A stretch of 64,000 nucleotides of DNA from Branchiostoma floridae (lineage: Eukaryota > Chordata > Leptocardii > Amphioxiformes > Branchiostomatidae), in assembly GCF_000003815.2 (NCBI RefSeq), contig NC_049992.1, positions 16,592,467-16,656,466 on the forward strand, in the 5' to 3' direction. The position numbers and the translations under genes were made by a program. The first letter of the stretch is position 1, and every line of letters begins with the position of its first letter. Shown piece after piece: positions 23,361 to 33,294 of the stretch. The notes under the pieces are model-generated. The model saw only the letters and a program-made list of their open reading frames with translations, did not search any database and had not been told where the DNA came from.

Positions 23361-24593
23361 TTATCGCACAGACTGGGACATGTGGATCGGCGTCAGCATC
23401 TCTTCAAACGTCGCGCCCTTCACGTTCGCGCCGCGCAGGTTCGCGTCCTGCAAGTCGCACCCCGTCAGGTTGCAGTTCTCCAAGTCCGTGCCCGCCAGAA
23501 TTGCGCCTCTCAAGTTGCAATTCTGCAGACTGGCGTTCTTCAGAGTTGCAACTCGCAGATTGACCCCGCCCATCTGGCTGCACTCCAGGTCGACGCCCTT
23601 CATGTTGCAGCCCTCCATGTTCGCTCGCAGGCCCGTCGGGTCTTCGAAATTGCACCCCCGCATGGAGGCGCCCTCCAGATTCGCACACACCATCTTGACA
23701 CCCTGTAGGTTTGCCCCTTCCAGGACGGCTTTCGAGAGGTCTGCTCGCTCGAGAGAGCAACTGGCAAGGTTGGCCCCGGAGAGATCAGCGTTGTGGAAGT
23801 TGGCTTGTTTGAAGTTGATGTATCTCAGGTCCAGTTTGGACAGGTCGGCACCGGAGAAGTTGATGCCCTGCATCCTGAGTTCGCGGTTTGACGGCGTCGC
23901 GATCAAGATGCGGACAAACTCCCGTCTCGTCAGGGGGGTCCCGTCTCCGATGGGCTCTCCGGTCTTGATGATGTCTTCAAGGATTTCCACGAGGGTGAAG
24001 ATACCGAAAAATTTTGCCTCCTCCAACACACCCTCAGGGTTGACTCCCTGGTTGAGTATCAGGCGGCCATGGCGAAGGAAGTTCAAGATCGGTTCAAAGT
24101 AGAGAGGGCTGCGGTCGATGAGATAAGCTCCGGAATCATCCCTCGCGTGTGACCACAGGCTTGTGGACTCATCGTCAAACATTCTGGCAAGCATACTCTC
24201 CGGCTCTTTAGTCACCAGAGTACTTCTGGTGGTTGTAAACAACTGCCCTCCAACGTTTACGGAAATCCAGTCTGTTTGCGATGGGCCGGCCAAGTCATGG
24301 TTCACGTGCGCCCTCTGGCGGAAGGCCCCATTATGGCAAGTTCTTGACGGTTCCTTTCGGTTTGTTTTGGTTTCAAAGAACGGCTCTCCCGGTGACACAT
24401 ACAGTACGTCATTGTCCCTGATCACATCAATCTCATCCACAAGAGCTCCCTGCTCCGTATAGAGCGTCTTCGCGTCAACGGTTAGCTTGTGACTGGCGAT
24501 TTTGAGAAGCTCTTCCATGTCTGACGGAATCAAGCAAACGCAACCCTTTTCCCGACTCCTGTTTACAAACAGCGTCACTCTCGGCCGTGCCAT
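23361..24593 (-). CDS. KCTD9: KCTD9, KHA-BTB-pentapeptide repeat protein, intronless
   Basis: A single uninterrupted frame of 410 residues aligns from end to end with vertebrate KCTD9 (389 residues). In order: an N-terminal KHA-type domain (about 5-75, VTLFVNRSREKG to DVLYVSPGEPF), a BTB/T1 domain (about 108-205; WISVNVGGQLFTTTRSTL, YFEPILNFLRHG), and a pentapeptide-repeat solenoid (about 242-397; repeated A(N/D)LxG units such as GADLSKLDLR and GANLQGVKM), ending in the family tail FEEMLTPIHMSQSVR. The family is a predicted cullin-3 E3 ligase substrate adaptor. A linker at about 75-107 is longer than in vertebrates. The start at 24593 is fixed by the conserved RVTLFVN. No intron interrupts the frame, whereas the vertebrate gene is split into many exons. 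Upstream, near 24725, an AAAATGGCGG YY1-like site marks a likely promoter. Confidence 0.96.
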   Translation of the reverse strand: MARPRVTLFVNRSREKGCVCLIPSDMEELLKIASHKLTVDAKTLYTEQGALVDEIDVIRDNDVLYVSPGEPFFETKTNRKEPSRTCHNGAFRQRAHVNHDLAGPSQTDWISVNVGGQLFTTTRSTLVTKEPESMLARMFDDESTSLWSHARDDSGAYLIDRSPLYFEPILNFLRHGRLILNQGVNPEGVLEEAKFFGIFTLVEILEDIIKTGEPIGDGTPLTRREFVRILIATPSNRELRMQGINFSGADLSKLDLRYINFKQANFHNADLSGANLASCSLERADLSKAVLEGANLQGVKMVCANLEGASMRGCNFEDPTGLRANMEGCNMKGVDLECSQMGGVNLRVATLKNASLQNCNLRGAILAGTDLENCNLTGCDLQDANLRGANVKGATFEEMLTPIHMSQSVR

Positions 24594-25107
24594 GGTTCAG
24601 AGGAAGCCTTCTAAATGTGAACAATCAGCTCATCGTCTACAGACCTTGGTATACGGTTACCTTACTGTTATATAACGAGTTGATCCTGACGCTGTGCCTC
24701 GCACATCTTGGGCTTGGCACCGCCATTTTGAATGTTTTACTAGCGCAGTGCGACACCGTGCAGTAGCGACACCTAGCGATTCAGAGTCACCTCTCAGGGA
24801 GAAAAACAAGACCGTACATTAGTGACATTTAGCGATACCTATTTGCTTTGCAGGTTTCTTATTCCAGGTGTGTGTACCTTACCTTCGCTAGGTTATATTT
24901 TCGGTATAGTGTATGGACAGCATAACCCTTGAAGGTCTGGTTGGATTGTCTTGATATTCGGTATGTGGATAGGTCTTCATGAGACCTCAAAATGATTCGA
25001 TTTTGGGCCCCCTTCCTGCTTGTTATGGTATTACAGAAATCATTACAGCGGAACTTCCGGGTTTGATATCTTGAGTTCCAGTGTTAGAGTCGTGATTTAT
25101 GAGTGGT

Positions 25108-25225
25108 AGATCCATACTTCCTAAATTCAGAGTGGTCCAGGTAGAATTTGTCTGGTGCAGGTAATTTTCAATTTCAACCTGCACCAGTGCAAGTATGAAA
25201 AAAAAAAGCATTTTGGGCCCTGATA
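25108..25225. repeat. Partial copy of the GTGCAGGTAA repeat
   Basis: CTAAATTCAGAGTGGTCCAG and TTTTCAATTTCAACCTGCAC match 7340-7425. Just upstream, 24985-25105 resembles 59765-59890 (GGGCCCCCT, CTATGGTATTGCAG types), another diverged dispersed repeat. Confidence 0.55.
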
Positions 25226-25344
25226 TTCCTAGTATGACATTGTTCATTTGTTCCAAATTAAAAGATGTACATTTACAGATTTTCATGAAAAATCTGTATC
25301 AACCCTCCTAATTCAACAAAATTGATCCATTTATCAAGGACAAG

Positions 25345-25560
25345 ATTGGGTGTCTGTGTGGCACAACGGCTAGAGCATTGGAGTCAGAATCAGAAGGTCC
25401 TGAGTTCTAAACTCGCCATGCCCCTGCCCCCATGACGGTGGAGTGACGCCCACCGAGCCTCACGGCTAATCTGTGTAAAGGTGCCAAAAAACACCTACGG
25501 ATTTGGTGTTGCCAGTGTGTCAACATCTGCACACTTGCCACTGAGACCCGTGAATTTTTT
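25345..25560 (+). mobile_element. tRNA-derived SINE
   Basis: An A-box-like GGCACAACGGCTAGAGC and a degraded B box (GAGTTCTAAACTC) form a tRNA head about 70 bp long; a GC-rich body follows and ends in a T-rich tract at about 25556-25570. Confidence 0.6.
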
Positions 25561-26393
25561 TTATTTTTTTATCAAGGACATTATTACAAGGCCCATACAG
25601 TTAATTAGCTGCACAAATGTCATTGAAAAACTCAACAAGAATATTGGAGAATTTGAGTGTGCTTTACTAGTACAAATTAACATTTAACTGACCCATAAAC
25701 AACTTTTTATTGAATATGGTATACCCATGAACATAGACTCCAAATGGATGAAACATTGTTATACACAACTGTAGTAACATGTCTCTCATAGTTACATAGT
25801 CATCAGCTGCCTCCTGTGTAAAAAGAATGTTTTAGCAAGTAGACAGAATAAGGTGGTGTAATATCATAATATAATAGTAAAATTTTGCTGCAACTTTGAC
25901 TGAGTTGATTTATATGAATTTCGCTCCAGGTTTCCCCCCAGGACACATACTACTACACATTGAAAAGTGCCATTTGGCAATGTTTTCTCTGCTGAAATAA
26001 ACTAACAATAGACGTATTGGATATTATTATTAGGCTAAAAAATTTAATACTTTTTTTCAATATGAGATAATTTCTAAGAACTATAAAACAAGAAGAGTGG
26101 TTACTTTTCCTGAAGAAGAAATTGCCATACAATGCAATCAAAACATCATAATATCATGACATGCTTAACTGGTTGACTTAAGGGCTATACTAGACTTAAT
26201 GACTCTGAATGCTAACATATAACCAATTTCCTGTGCATAACAGCATCAAATTTGCTGTCACTCTTTTGTCTCACAAGTTTGAGACCGTGTGGAATAAGGT
26301 GGAATGTTTTCAGCTTTCCCTAAGGCATTCATCTCTGTATCATTCATCTAATCAACTTTCTCTGACACTTTCTTCTTTGTTTATGTCTTTTGT

Positions 26394-26679
26394 TCATTCT
26401 GCACCTTTGTAGCCACCAGAGGCATCAGTATCTGCATCATCTATCCAATCATCAGTCTTTTCAGATGTTTCTAACACTCTTTCCTCTGTACCAAAACCTT
26501 TCATTGGCCCTTCATCTTTGTAAATTGTAGCCACCTGAGGCATTGGTTTCTGCATCTTCCATCCAATCATCATGCATCTCCAACACTTTTTCCTCTGTGT
26601 CCATGTCATTTGCTGGTTCCACACCTTTGTAATCACCTGAGGGAGAATTTTCTCCATCATCCATCAAATCATCAGGCAT
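26394..26679 (-). pseudogene. Decayed 3' extension of the zinc-finger coding array
   Basis: Directly after the TAG at 26680-26682 the same frame continues as a recognisable repeat unit (MPDDLMDDGENSPSGDYKG, then VEPANDMDTEEKVLEM), reaching a TGA near 26515. A further unit then appears in another frame (GTEERVLETSEKTDDWIDDA, DTDASGGYKGAE) and ends at 26394. The TAG stands where other units have GAG (Glu). The segment therefore looks like former coding sequence lost by nonsense and frameshift changes; an assembly error or polymorphism is the alternative. Confidence 0.65.
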
Positions 26680-27486
26680 CTAAGATGTCCCCAACACGTC
26701 CTCCTCTTTGCCAACATCTCCTGTTGGTTCCACACCTTTGTAATCACCTGAGGGAGAAGTTTCTCCATCATCCATCAGATCCTTAAGCATCTCAGAAGTC
26801 CCCAACACGTCCTCCTCTTTGCCAACATCTCCTGCTGGTTCCACACCTTTGTAATCACCTGAGTGAGAAGTTTCTCCATCATCCATCAGATCCTTAAGCA
26901 TCTCAGAAGTCCCCAACACGTCCTCCTCTTTACCCATATCTCCTGTTGGTTCCACACCTTTGTAATCACCTGAGTGAGAAGTTTCTCCATCATCCATCAG
27001 ATCATCGGGTATCTCAGATGTCCCCAACACGTCCTCCTCTTTACCCATATCTCCTGTTGGTTCCACACCTTTGTAATCACCTGAGTGAGAAGTTTCTCCA
27101 TCATCCATCAGATCATTCAGCATCTCAGATGTCCCCAACACGTCCTCCTCTTTACCCATATCTCCTGTTGGTTCCACACCTTTGTAATCACCTGAGTGAG
27201 AAGTTTCTCCATCATCCATCAGATCATCGGGTATCTCAGATGTCCCCAACACGTCCTCCTCTTTACCCATATCTCCTGTTGGTTCCACACCTTTGTAATC
27301 ACCTGAGTGAGAAGTTTCTCCATCATCCATCAGATCATTCAGCATCTCAGATGTCCCCAACACGTCCTCCTCTTTACCCATATCTCCTGTTGGTTCCACA
27401 CCTTTGTAATCACCTGAGTGAGAAGTTTCTCCATCATCCATCAGATCATCGGGTATCTCAGAAGTCCCCAACACATCCTCCTTCCT
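26680..27486 (-). repeat. 111-bp coding tandem repeat with 222-bp higher order
   Basis: The unit is 37 residues, acidic (VLGTSE, DLMDDGETSHSGDYKG, VEPTGD). Reading from the fingers outward, the units alternate EIPDD, EMLND, EIPDD, EMLND, EIPDD, then EMLKD twice, which shows amplification as 222-bp dimers. The array is inside the zinc-finger exon and continues past the stop codon as decayed units. Confidence 0.9.
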
Positions 27487-30377
27487 TGTTGGTTGTGCAC
27501 CTTTGCCACTGCCTGCCTGCTGACAGTGTTCGGGATGGTGGGTCTTCATGTGCCACCTGAGGCAGTTGGACTGCCGTCCGCTGTAACCACACAGGTCGCA
27601 CTTGAAGGGCGTGTCACCTGTGTGGATCCTCATGTGCACCGTCAGGTGGTCGTTTCTCAGGAACATCTGACCGCAGTGTGAACACAGGTGCCTCCGTTCA
27701 CCTGTGTGATGCACCAAATGTGCCCTCATTTCCGCATTCCACTTGAAGGTTTTCTGACAGCCTTCCCAAGTACAAGGGACATCCTTAGACATGCGCCTGC
27801 GCTTCTCACTGACACTTACAGAGTCCCCCAATTTTCTTTGTTTTCTTCGCTTTTTTATGACAGGCTTGCCTCCTACAAAGTCACCATCTCTGTAGGGCAT
27901 ACTCTCTTGACACCTATCAGGTCTTTGTTGCCCATCCTGTGGTACTTGAAAGTGCCTTTTTGGCCTCCTCTTTGAGAAGAACCCTCGACAGAGACCACAA
28001 AAAGCCAGGCCGTCCTGTGGGCCTAAGTTTGCCCTGTCTTCAGAAGACATATGCGACCGTCGACATTTATTTAATGCATTTCTAGTAGGAAACCTTTTGT
28101 CGCAGATTTCACAAAATTTTGGATGGACGGCTTTCTTGTGCTTGTACAGCAGTGATGGACTCTCGAAGGTTTCCTCACATTCACAAACCCACGTCTTCTT
28201 TGGTCTGCTCTCACTCTTAGTCTCACAGGATGACTCTTTGCTGTTAGTTTTTCTCTTGGACGATTCTTTGGAATTTTTAACGGTTTTCCTCCTTTCTGAT
28301 GGTGGGTGCCACGAATCGTCACTCTGGTGACCCTTTTCATTGTCTTCTGAAGACGCGGACTCTACCTCGCTTTCTTCCAAGATATCTCCGTGTCCGAGGA
28401 TGTTTTCCTCTTCAGCTTCAGTATCATCTGTACCACAAGCGAACGTTGCACTGATGTCTCCAGAATTACCGTCATCCATCTCTTGTTCATCTCCCCCATC
28501 TACATCAGGACCACCTGTGCATAGTTGAGAAGTTACCTGGTTGTTATCACCATCACGAAGGGTCATCTCTGCTTCATCTTCATCTTTTACATCAGTACCA
28601 AAGCTCAGCTGAGATGTATGAAGATCTGTCTCTAGTTCATCAACTGTGTCAGAACTTACAGGAGAAGTTTGGTGAGGAGAAGTGGTATCATGATTACCAA
28701 CGTTCATCTCCTGTTCATCAGTAGAATCATGATCAGTTGCAACAAAGCTGGGCTGAGATGTACCGGTATTCGCACAACTACCAAGGTCTGTCTCTAGTTC
28801 GTCTTCCTCCTTAACATGGATACCTTCAGAATGCAGCTCAAACTCAGAAGCTGTGTCAGTATCTGATAATCCATTGTTAGGATGAAGATAATGTTCCTCT
28901 TCTGGTACAGATACATGTATATTAGAAGCCACAGGACCTATGGCTGCAGAGTTGCTGTTCTTGGTGCGACTTGGACGACGGTATGTGAGTGTCGGTACAG
29001 CCTGCTCAGGATTTGCTGTGTGGCTGGTCCCTGTTGTCATACGGCTAGGCCCTACATAGTCAACTTTTACCGGGACACAATCGCGAGAGTTTGTCCTCTT
29101 CTGTGTGGTCTTACTTCTTACAACAGGCATACCCCGGCTTTCTGCCACTGTAGTCAGCAGGAACCATAGAAACTCCATGTCATCGCTGAAGCCCCTAGAA
29201 GCCATGATGTTGTTCCACGTGCACAGTAACCCTCGCTCTAGCAGAAGAGTTTTGTGGGTACTTTGACTGCCGATGTCTGCACTGGGAAGAGTTTTGTGGG
29301 TACTAGTACTTTGACTGCCGATGTCTACACTGGGAAGAGTTTTGTGGGTACTTTGACTGCCGATGTCTACACTGGGAAGAGTTTTGTGGGTACTTTGACT
29401 GCCGATGTCTACACTGGGAAGAGTTTTGTGGGTACTTTGACTGCCAATGTCTACACTGGAAAGAGTTTTGTGGGTACTTTGACTGCCGATGTCTGCACTG
29501 GGAAGAGTTTTGTGGGTACTTTGACTGCCGATGTCTGCACTGGGAAGAGTTTTGTGGGTACTTTGACTGCCGATGTCTGCACTGGGAAGAGTTTTGTGGG
29601 TACTTTGACTGCCGATGTCTGCACTGGGAAGAGTTTTGTGGGTACTTTGACTGCCAATGTCTACACTGGAAAGAGTTTTGTGGGTACTTTGACTGCCGAT
29701 GTCTGCACTGGGAAGAGTTTTGTGGGTACTTTGACTGCCGATGTCTACACTGGGAAGAGTTTTGTGGGTACTTTGACTGCCGATGTCTGCACTGGGATAC
29801 CTGAAGGGAAGGGAAATTGTTAAGCATTTATTTTTTTGTATTGCATACTTGGTAAACTGCCTCATGGCTTAACACACCAGGTTTGTACTGTGGAGTACAA
29901 GCTTGAGCAAATTTATTTTGGAATGGACACCTTCTCTTTTCTTCTTTTCTATAAGTGTGGTGAGTTCTAGCTTAGCTATTACATGCTCAAAGTGTGGCTC
30001 TCCTCAGACTACTAGTACCTTGTAAATCTTATTACCTGGATGTCTAACCTTCATCAATGTATGAAGAATACACATTTTAGGTGCGAATTCGAATGGTTCA
30101 TACAGACGAAAGATGAACAGGAAAATACAAACCTGTCCAACAACGTCCGTGCAAGATCGCGATCAGTTTTCAGGTGGAGCTTCTTTTGAAGGCTTCTCCA
30201 CTCCCCGAAGGTGTCTAACAATCGCACACGGGTTTTTGCCACGTCACGTCTTCGCTGTTTTCTAACAGACGGGGAGAAAGTGGGGGGTGGGCCCGGCTTC
30301 CTCCGCTTCACTCGGTCAGGGCTGCCGCTGTCCTCCATCTTGGTCGCCTCACTGCTGGTGGAGCTGTTGGCAGGCAT
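26680..30377 (-). CDS. C2H2 zinc-finger protein with two coding tandem-repeat arrays
   Basis: Two exons, 30133-30377 (ATG, MPANSSTSSEATKMEDSG) and 26680-29800, join in phase 2 to give 1121 residues. The first exon holds the short module RRRDVAKTRVRLLDTFGEW to DRDLARTLLDR, a style of N-terminus I associate with invertebrate and fish zinc-finger genes. Residues about 87-270 are 13 copies of DIGSQSTHKTLPSA. An acidic Ser/Thr/Glu-rich stretch with degenerate fingers follows (CEICDKRFPTRNALNKCRRSH, CGLCRGFFSKRRPKRH), then three canonical C2H2 fingers at about 758-836 with TGE/TGD linkers (CTWEGCQKTFKW, CSHCGQMFLRND, CDLCGYSGRQSN). The C-terminus is seven copies of a 37-residue acidic unit (GKEEDVLGTSEMLNDLMDDG) plus a partial copy cut by TAG at 26680. 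Likely a nuclear DNA-binding protein; target and orthologue unknown. Confidence 0.8.
29248..29800 (-). repeat. 42-bp coding minisatellite, 13 copies
   Basis: Thirteen head-to-tail units encode DIGSQSTHKTLPSA, with P/S and A/V variants and one 6-bp (ST) insertion. The array starts almost directly after the splice acceptor (CTTCAG|GTATCC) of the zinc-finger gene's second exon. Because 42 is a multiple of three, copy-number change keeps the frame. The same DNA is also open in other frames, for example on the + strand as a GTLTADVCTGKSFV repeat, which I take as a by-product of low complexity. Confidence 0.9.
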
Positions 30378-30497
30378 TGCTGTGTTTGAACAGGGAAAGT
30401 CATGGGCTGGTGAATGAATGGTGGTTAAACCACAGGACTGAGCACAGAGCGCTTTTGTATTAGCTAATGTTAGTACTACTGAGGCACTGACTTTAAT

Positions 30498-30842
30498 AGG
30501 CCATGTTGATTTGATTATCTGGATGACATCCTCTGAGAACACCAAGACTGATGCGAGCGTGCAAATAAACAAAGTTTGACCAAAAAAAGTTCCTTATGAA
30601 ATCTAAGTGGTGCGAGGAAGGTTGAACATATATAAAAATCATTTTCGTTCTTTCACATCCTCTTTGACCTTGAATGTTCTATGACGTTTTCCAATATTTG
30701 TTTTTGCAATCCACTGCACATATTTGGTTATTTTGAAGCTGCTTTATACAATTTACAGTGTGGTTGAAAACTTTTTATTTTATTTTTGGAAATGGCCGAA
30801 ACGCGTGCATGTCATCCATGTAACTAATCAAATGATCGCCTT
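30498..30842. mobile_element. GGCCATGTTGATTTGATTA-family MITE
   Basis: Left end TAGGCCATGTTGATTTGATT then GGATGACATCC and GCGAGCG; right end is a diverged complement (GCGTGCATGTCATCCATGTA ... CCTTA). The same family gives 41462-42342, 42346-42692 and an end at about 55280-55326, with another end at 55388-55420. Confidence 0.7.
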
Positions 30843-30877
30843 AGTACACGTCTTCTTGAACTTCACTTCTGTTTTGT

Positions 30878-32233
30878 GGCCAGGGGGTTTACGGAAAAGG
30901 CTGGGCTGTCTACCCGGGCTGTCTACCAGGGCTGTCTACCTGGGCTGGCTATCACGTCAGGCTACTTGGACCTACGAAAGCCCATTGGGACAAAAGCTGT
31001 TTTAGCAGTAGGGGTTGTTTGTGCTCAGCGAAGAAGCTGTGTCTGAAGGATCTGTGTGTTATTATGTGAATGAGTTGTGTGAAGTGGCAGTGTGTGAAGG
31101 AGCTGTGTTTGAAGGAGCTGTGTATGTTACATAACCAGAGGTTCTGGGTTCGAATCAGTTGATATGCCACCGATTTTGTACACTTGGGAAGGGCTCTTAA
31201 AAAGAGTACCTATCTTCGGTAATTATAAGGGTCCCTCAGATAGGGCAAATGACTTACGGAAAAGACTAGGGGTCCTTCCTTCCCAGTGTAAGTGGTTCAA
31301 AACCTTAAGTCCTACGGCTACACCTGGGGTAATTGCTGTCGTATTGAGGTCTGAGTTAGCACCGAATGGCAGCAGTTCTAGACCCTTGCATTTTACTTTA
31401 CTTTATTTCAGGCTCTAACTGGCCCATAAGACACATGGACAAACATGAAAAACATAAAATATGTACAACATTTTAGACCATCATGAAAATATTATGACTA
31501 AGTATAGAGGCGCCGCCAGAGATTGGGGAAGAAAGAATTGTGGTAAAAAGAGTCGGACCTGAGCACAGACTGCACAATGGTATTGGATGAATTGAAAAGC
31601 CTACTTACAAATGAATGGCACTGTTTGCGCCATCTGGCGTCGAAGGTATCCGTATTGTTAAATACAAACATTTCACTTGCGCTACAAGATCTAGGAAAAT
31701 TCATTATTATACGTAAACGATTGTTGTGGGCAATGCGACATTTTGACAGAACATTCGAACGAAAAGAATTCAATTTTAGCAACGATTCAATTGTCGATCT
31801 TAATGTATGGCGTAGAAGGACCCTGACAGCCACTAAAGAATGGCTCCTGGACGCCTTTGACAAACTAGCCACCAGTCTTAAGACTAATCCAATCAGCCCA
31901 ATAAATCGTGTTAATAGCCCTTCCCAATGGCACAAGATCGGTGGCATATCAACTGATTTGAACCCAGAACATCTGGGTTATGTAACACAGTGTCAAAATT
32001 GCTTCACACAAAGCCCCTTCACACACCGCTCCTTCAAACACAGCTCCTTCACATACAGCCCATTCACATACAGTTCCTTCACACATAGCGTATTCATTGA
32101 GCACAAACAACCCTACTGCTAAAACAGTTTTTGTCCCAATGGGCTTTCGTAGGTCCAAGTAGCCTGACGTGATAGCCAGCCCAGGTAGACAGCCCAGGTA
32201 GACAGCCCAGCCTTTTCCGTAAACCCGTGGCCT
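30878..32233. mobile_element. 1.36-kb foldback with about 330-bp arms
   Basis: Left arm 30878 to about 31205 and right arm about 31905-32233 are inverted copies: GGTTTACGGAAAAGGCTGGG, repeated GGGCTGTCTACC, then GTGTGAAGGAGCTGTG repeats, then tRNA-B-box-like GGTTCGAATCA and a ATATGCCACCGAT segment. Between them is about 700 bp, open on both strands for 150-180 codons without recognisable domains. I do not call a gene in it. Confidence 0.75.
31137..31395 (+). mobile_element. SINE overlapping the left foldback arm
   Basis: GGTTCTGGGTTCGAATCAGT (B-box-like) is followed by CTTGGGAAGGGCTC and then AGGGGTCCTTCCTTCCCAGT, GTGGTTCAAAACC and CACCGAATGGCAGCAG, colinear with the SINE at 49757-50080. Confidence 0.55.
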
Positions 32234-32239
32234 GGGGAC

Positions 32240-33294
32240 TTCAGTTTTGTGCTAGTCTACATGTAAGTAACAAAATAAATTAATAATCCATAGTTTAAAT
32301 AGTTTAAACAAACGACGCGGGAAAATAGAACCCTGCCCCCCTCCCCCACTTTCGTGTTTGGGACATGTCCCAAGCTGGAATCAGGCTGCAGGAAGCACTT
32401 TCGAACAGAGTTCTGATGTCGAAACCTTACCTACGCTGGCTGTTTAGAATACTCCAAGACGCCACCTTGGACTCCTAGATACGCACTGACTACCAAAAAA
32501 ACATCGAATCGTCAGAATGCGACGTAGACCTGAGAAAACGCCACGGGGGTTTCTTTCGTAAACTTATGCATGATTCATCACAGATGTTCCTGTTGTTGTT
32601 ATCTCCCGTGCTCTAACGCCACCTTGCGGAATCTATGTAAAGTACAACCATTGACACGAATGAGGTCGTCATCAACAGTACGCGAATGATTTTGTATCAA
32701 AGCGCATACTCTCGCTACACTCACTGGCCATAAACTTAAAGTATAGATTGCGTGTGTATGGAGGGGGTGGGGCGAGTGGCTACGAACTTTCAGTCTTGTT
32801 GATCACATATCACCAAACGGGCCAGCAGAGAATCAGCATCTCCTACTCTGTTGTTCCGATGTCAGAAGGCAGCAAATTCTAAATAGTATCCAGCAGAAAC
32901 AAGTCCATACCAGTGAAAGTGTATAAAGTGTCCAGCATTTAATGTTTGAAAAATGTTTGAGAGAACATATGAGATAATATTTTGTGCCCTGTATTCGGAA
33001 GTAGATCAACAGTGCGCTGTTTCCGTGTCATAACGTGTTAGCCATTCAATTCTACTATACTGTAAAAGTAACGTTTACGTTACTACAGCACAGAGCACCA
33101 TTGGATGGATATGGATATTTCAAAGCGCGGCAAGAACAGTATCTCTTATTTTAATGTTACACTCCACTCTAGCTTCTGATATCTTCTGTATGCCTTTTCC
33201 GTTACAATTGCGTGTTTGTATGTTACGTCAATGTTAAAAGTTTCTGTTGAGAAGCCTTGAAGGTTTTCCGTTACTCCTCGGAGTTTCTTCCATC
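32240..33294. other. Intergenic, 3' of carrier copy A
   Basis: No gene or clear repeat recognised in about 900 bp. The part next to 33294 should hold the 3' UTR of copy A. Confidence 0.3.

Noticed and set aside
23305..24102. + strand 265-codon frame opposite KCTD9
   Set aside because: Shadow frame of the pentapeptide-repeat region; no homology, no start context.
26946..27560. + strand 204-codon frame (SEKFLHHPSDH repeats)
   Set aside because: Antisense shadow of the 111-bp coding array.
29254..29823. + strand 189-codon frame of GTLTADVCTGKSFV repeats
   Set aside because: Antisense shadow of the 42-bp coding minisatellite; the minus frame joins an upstream exon in phase and continues into zinc fingers.
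31498..32122. Open frames on both strands inside the foldback centre
   Set aside because: No recognisable domain; parts of both run into repeat arms, so probably non-coding.
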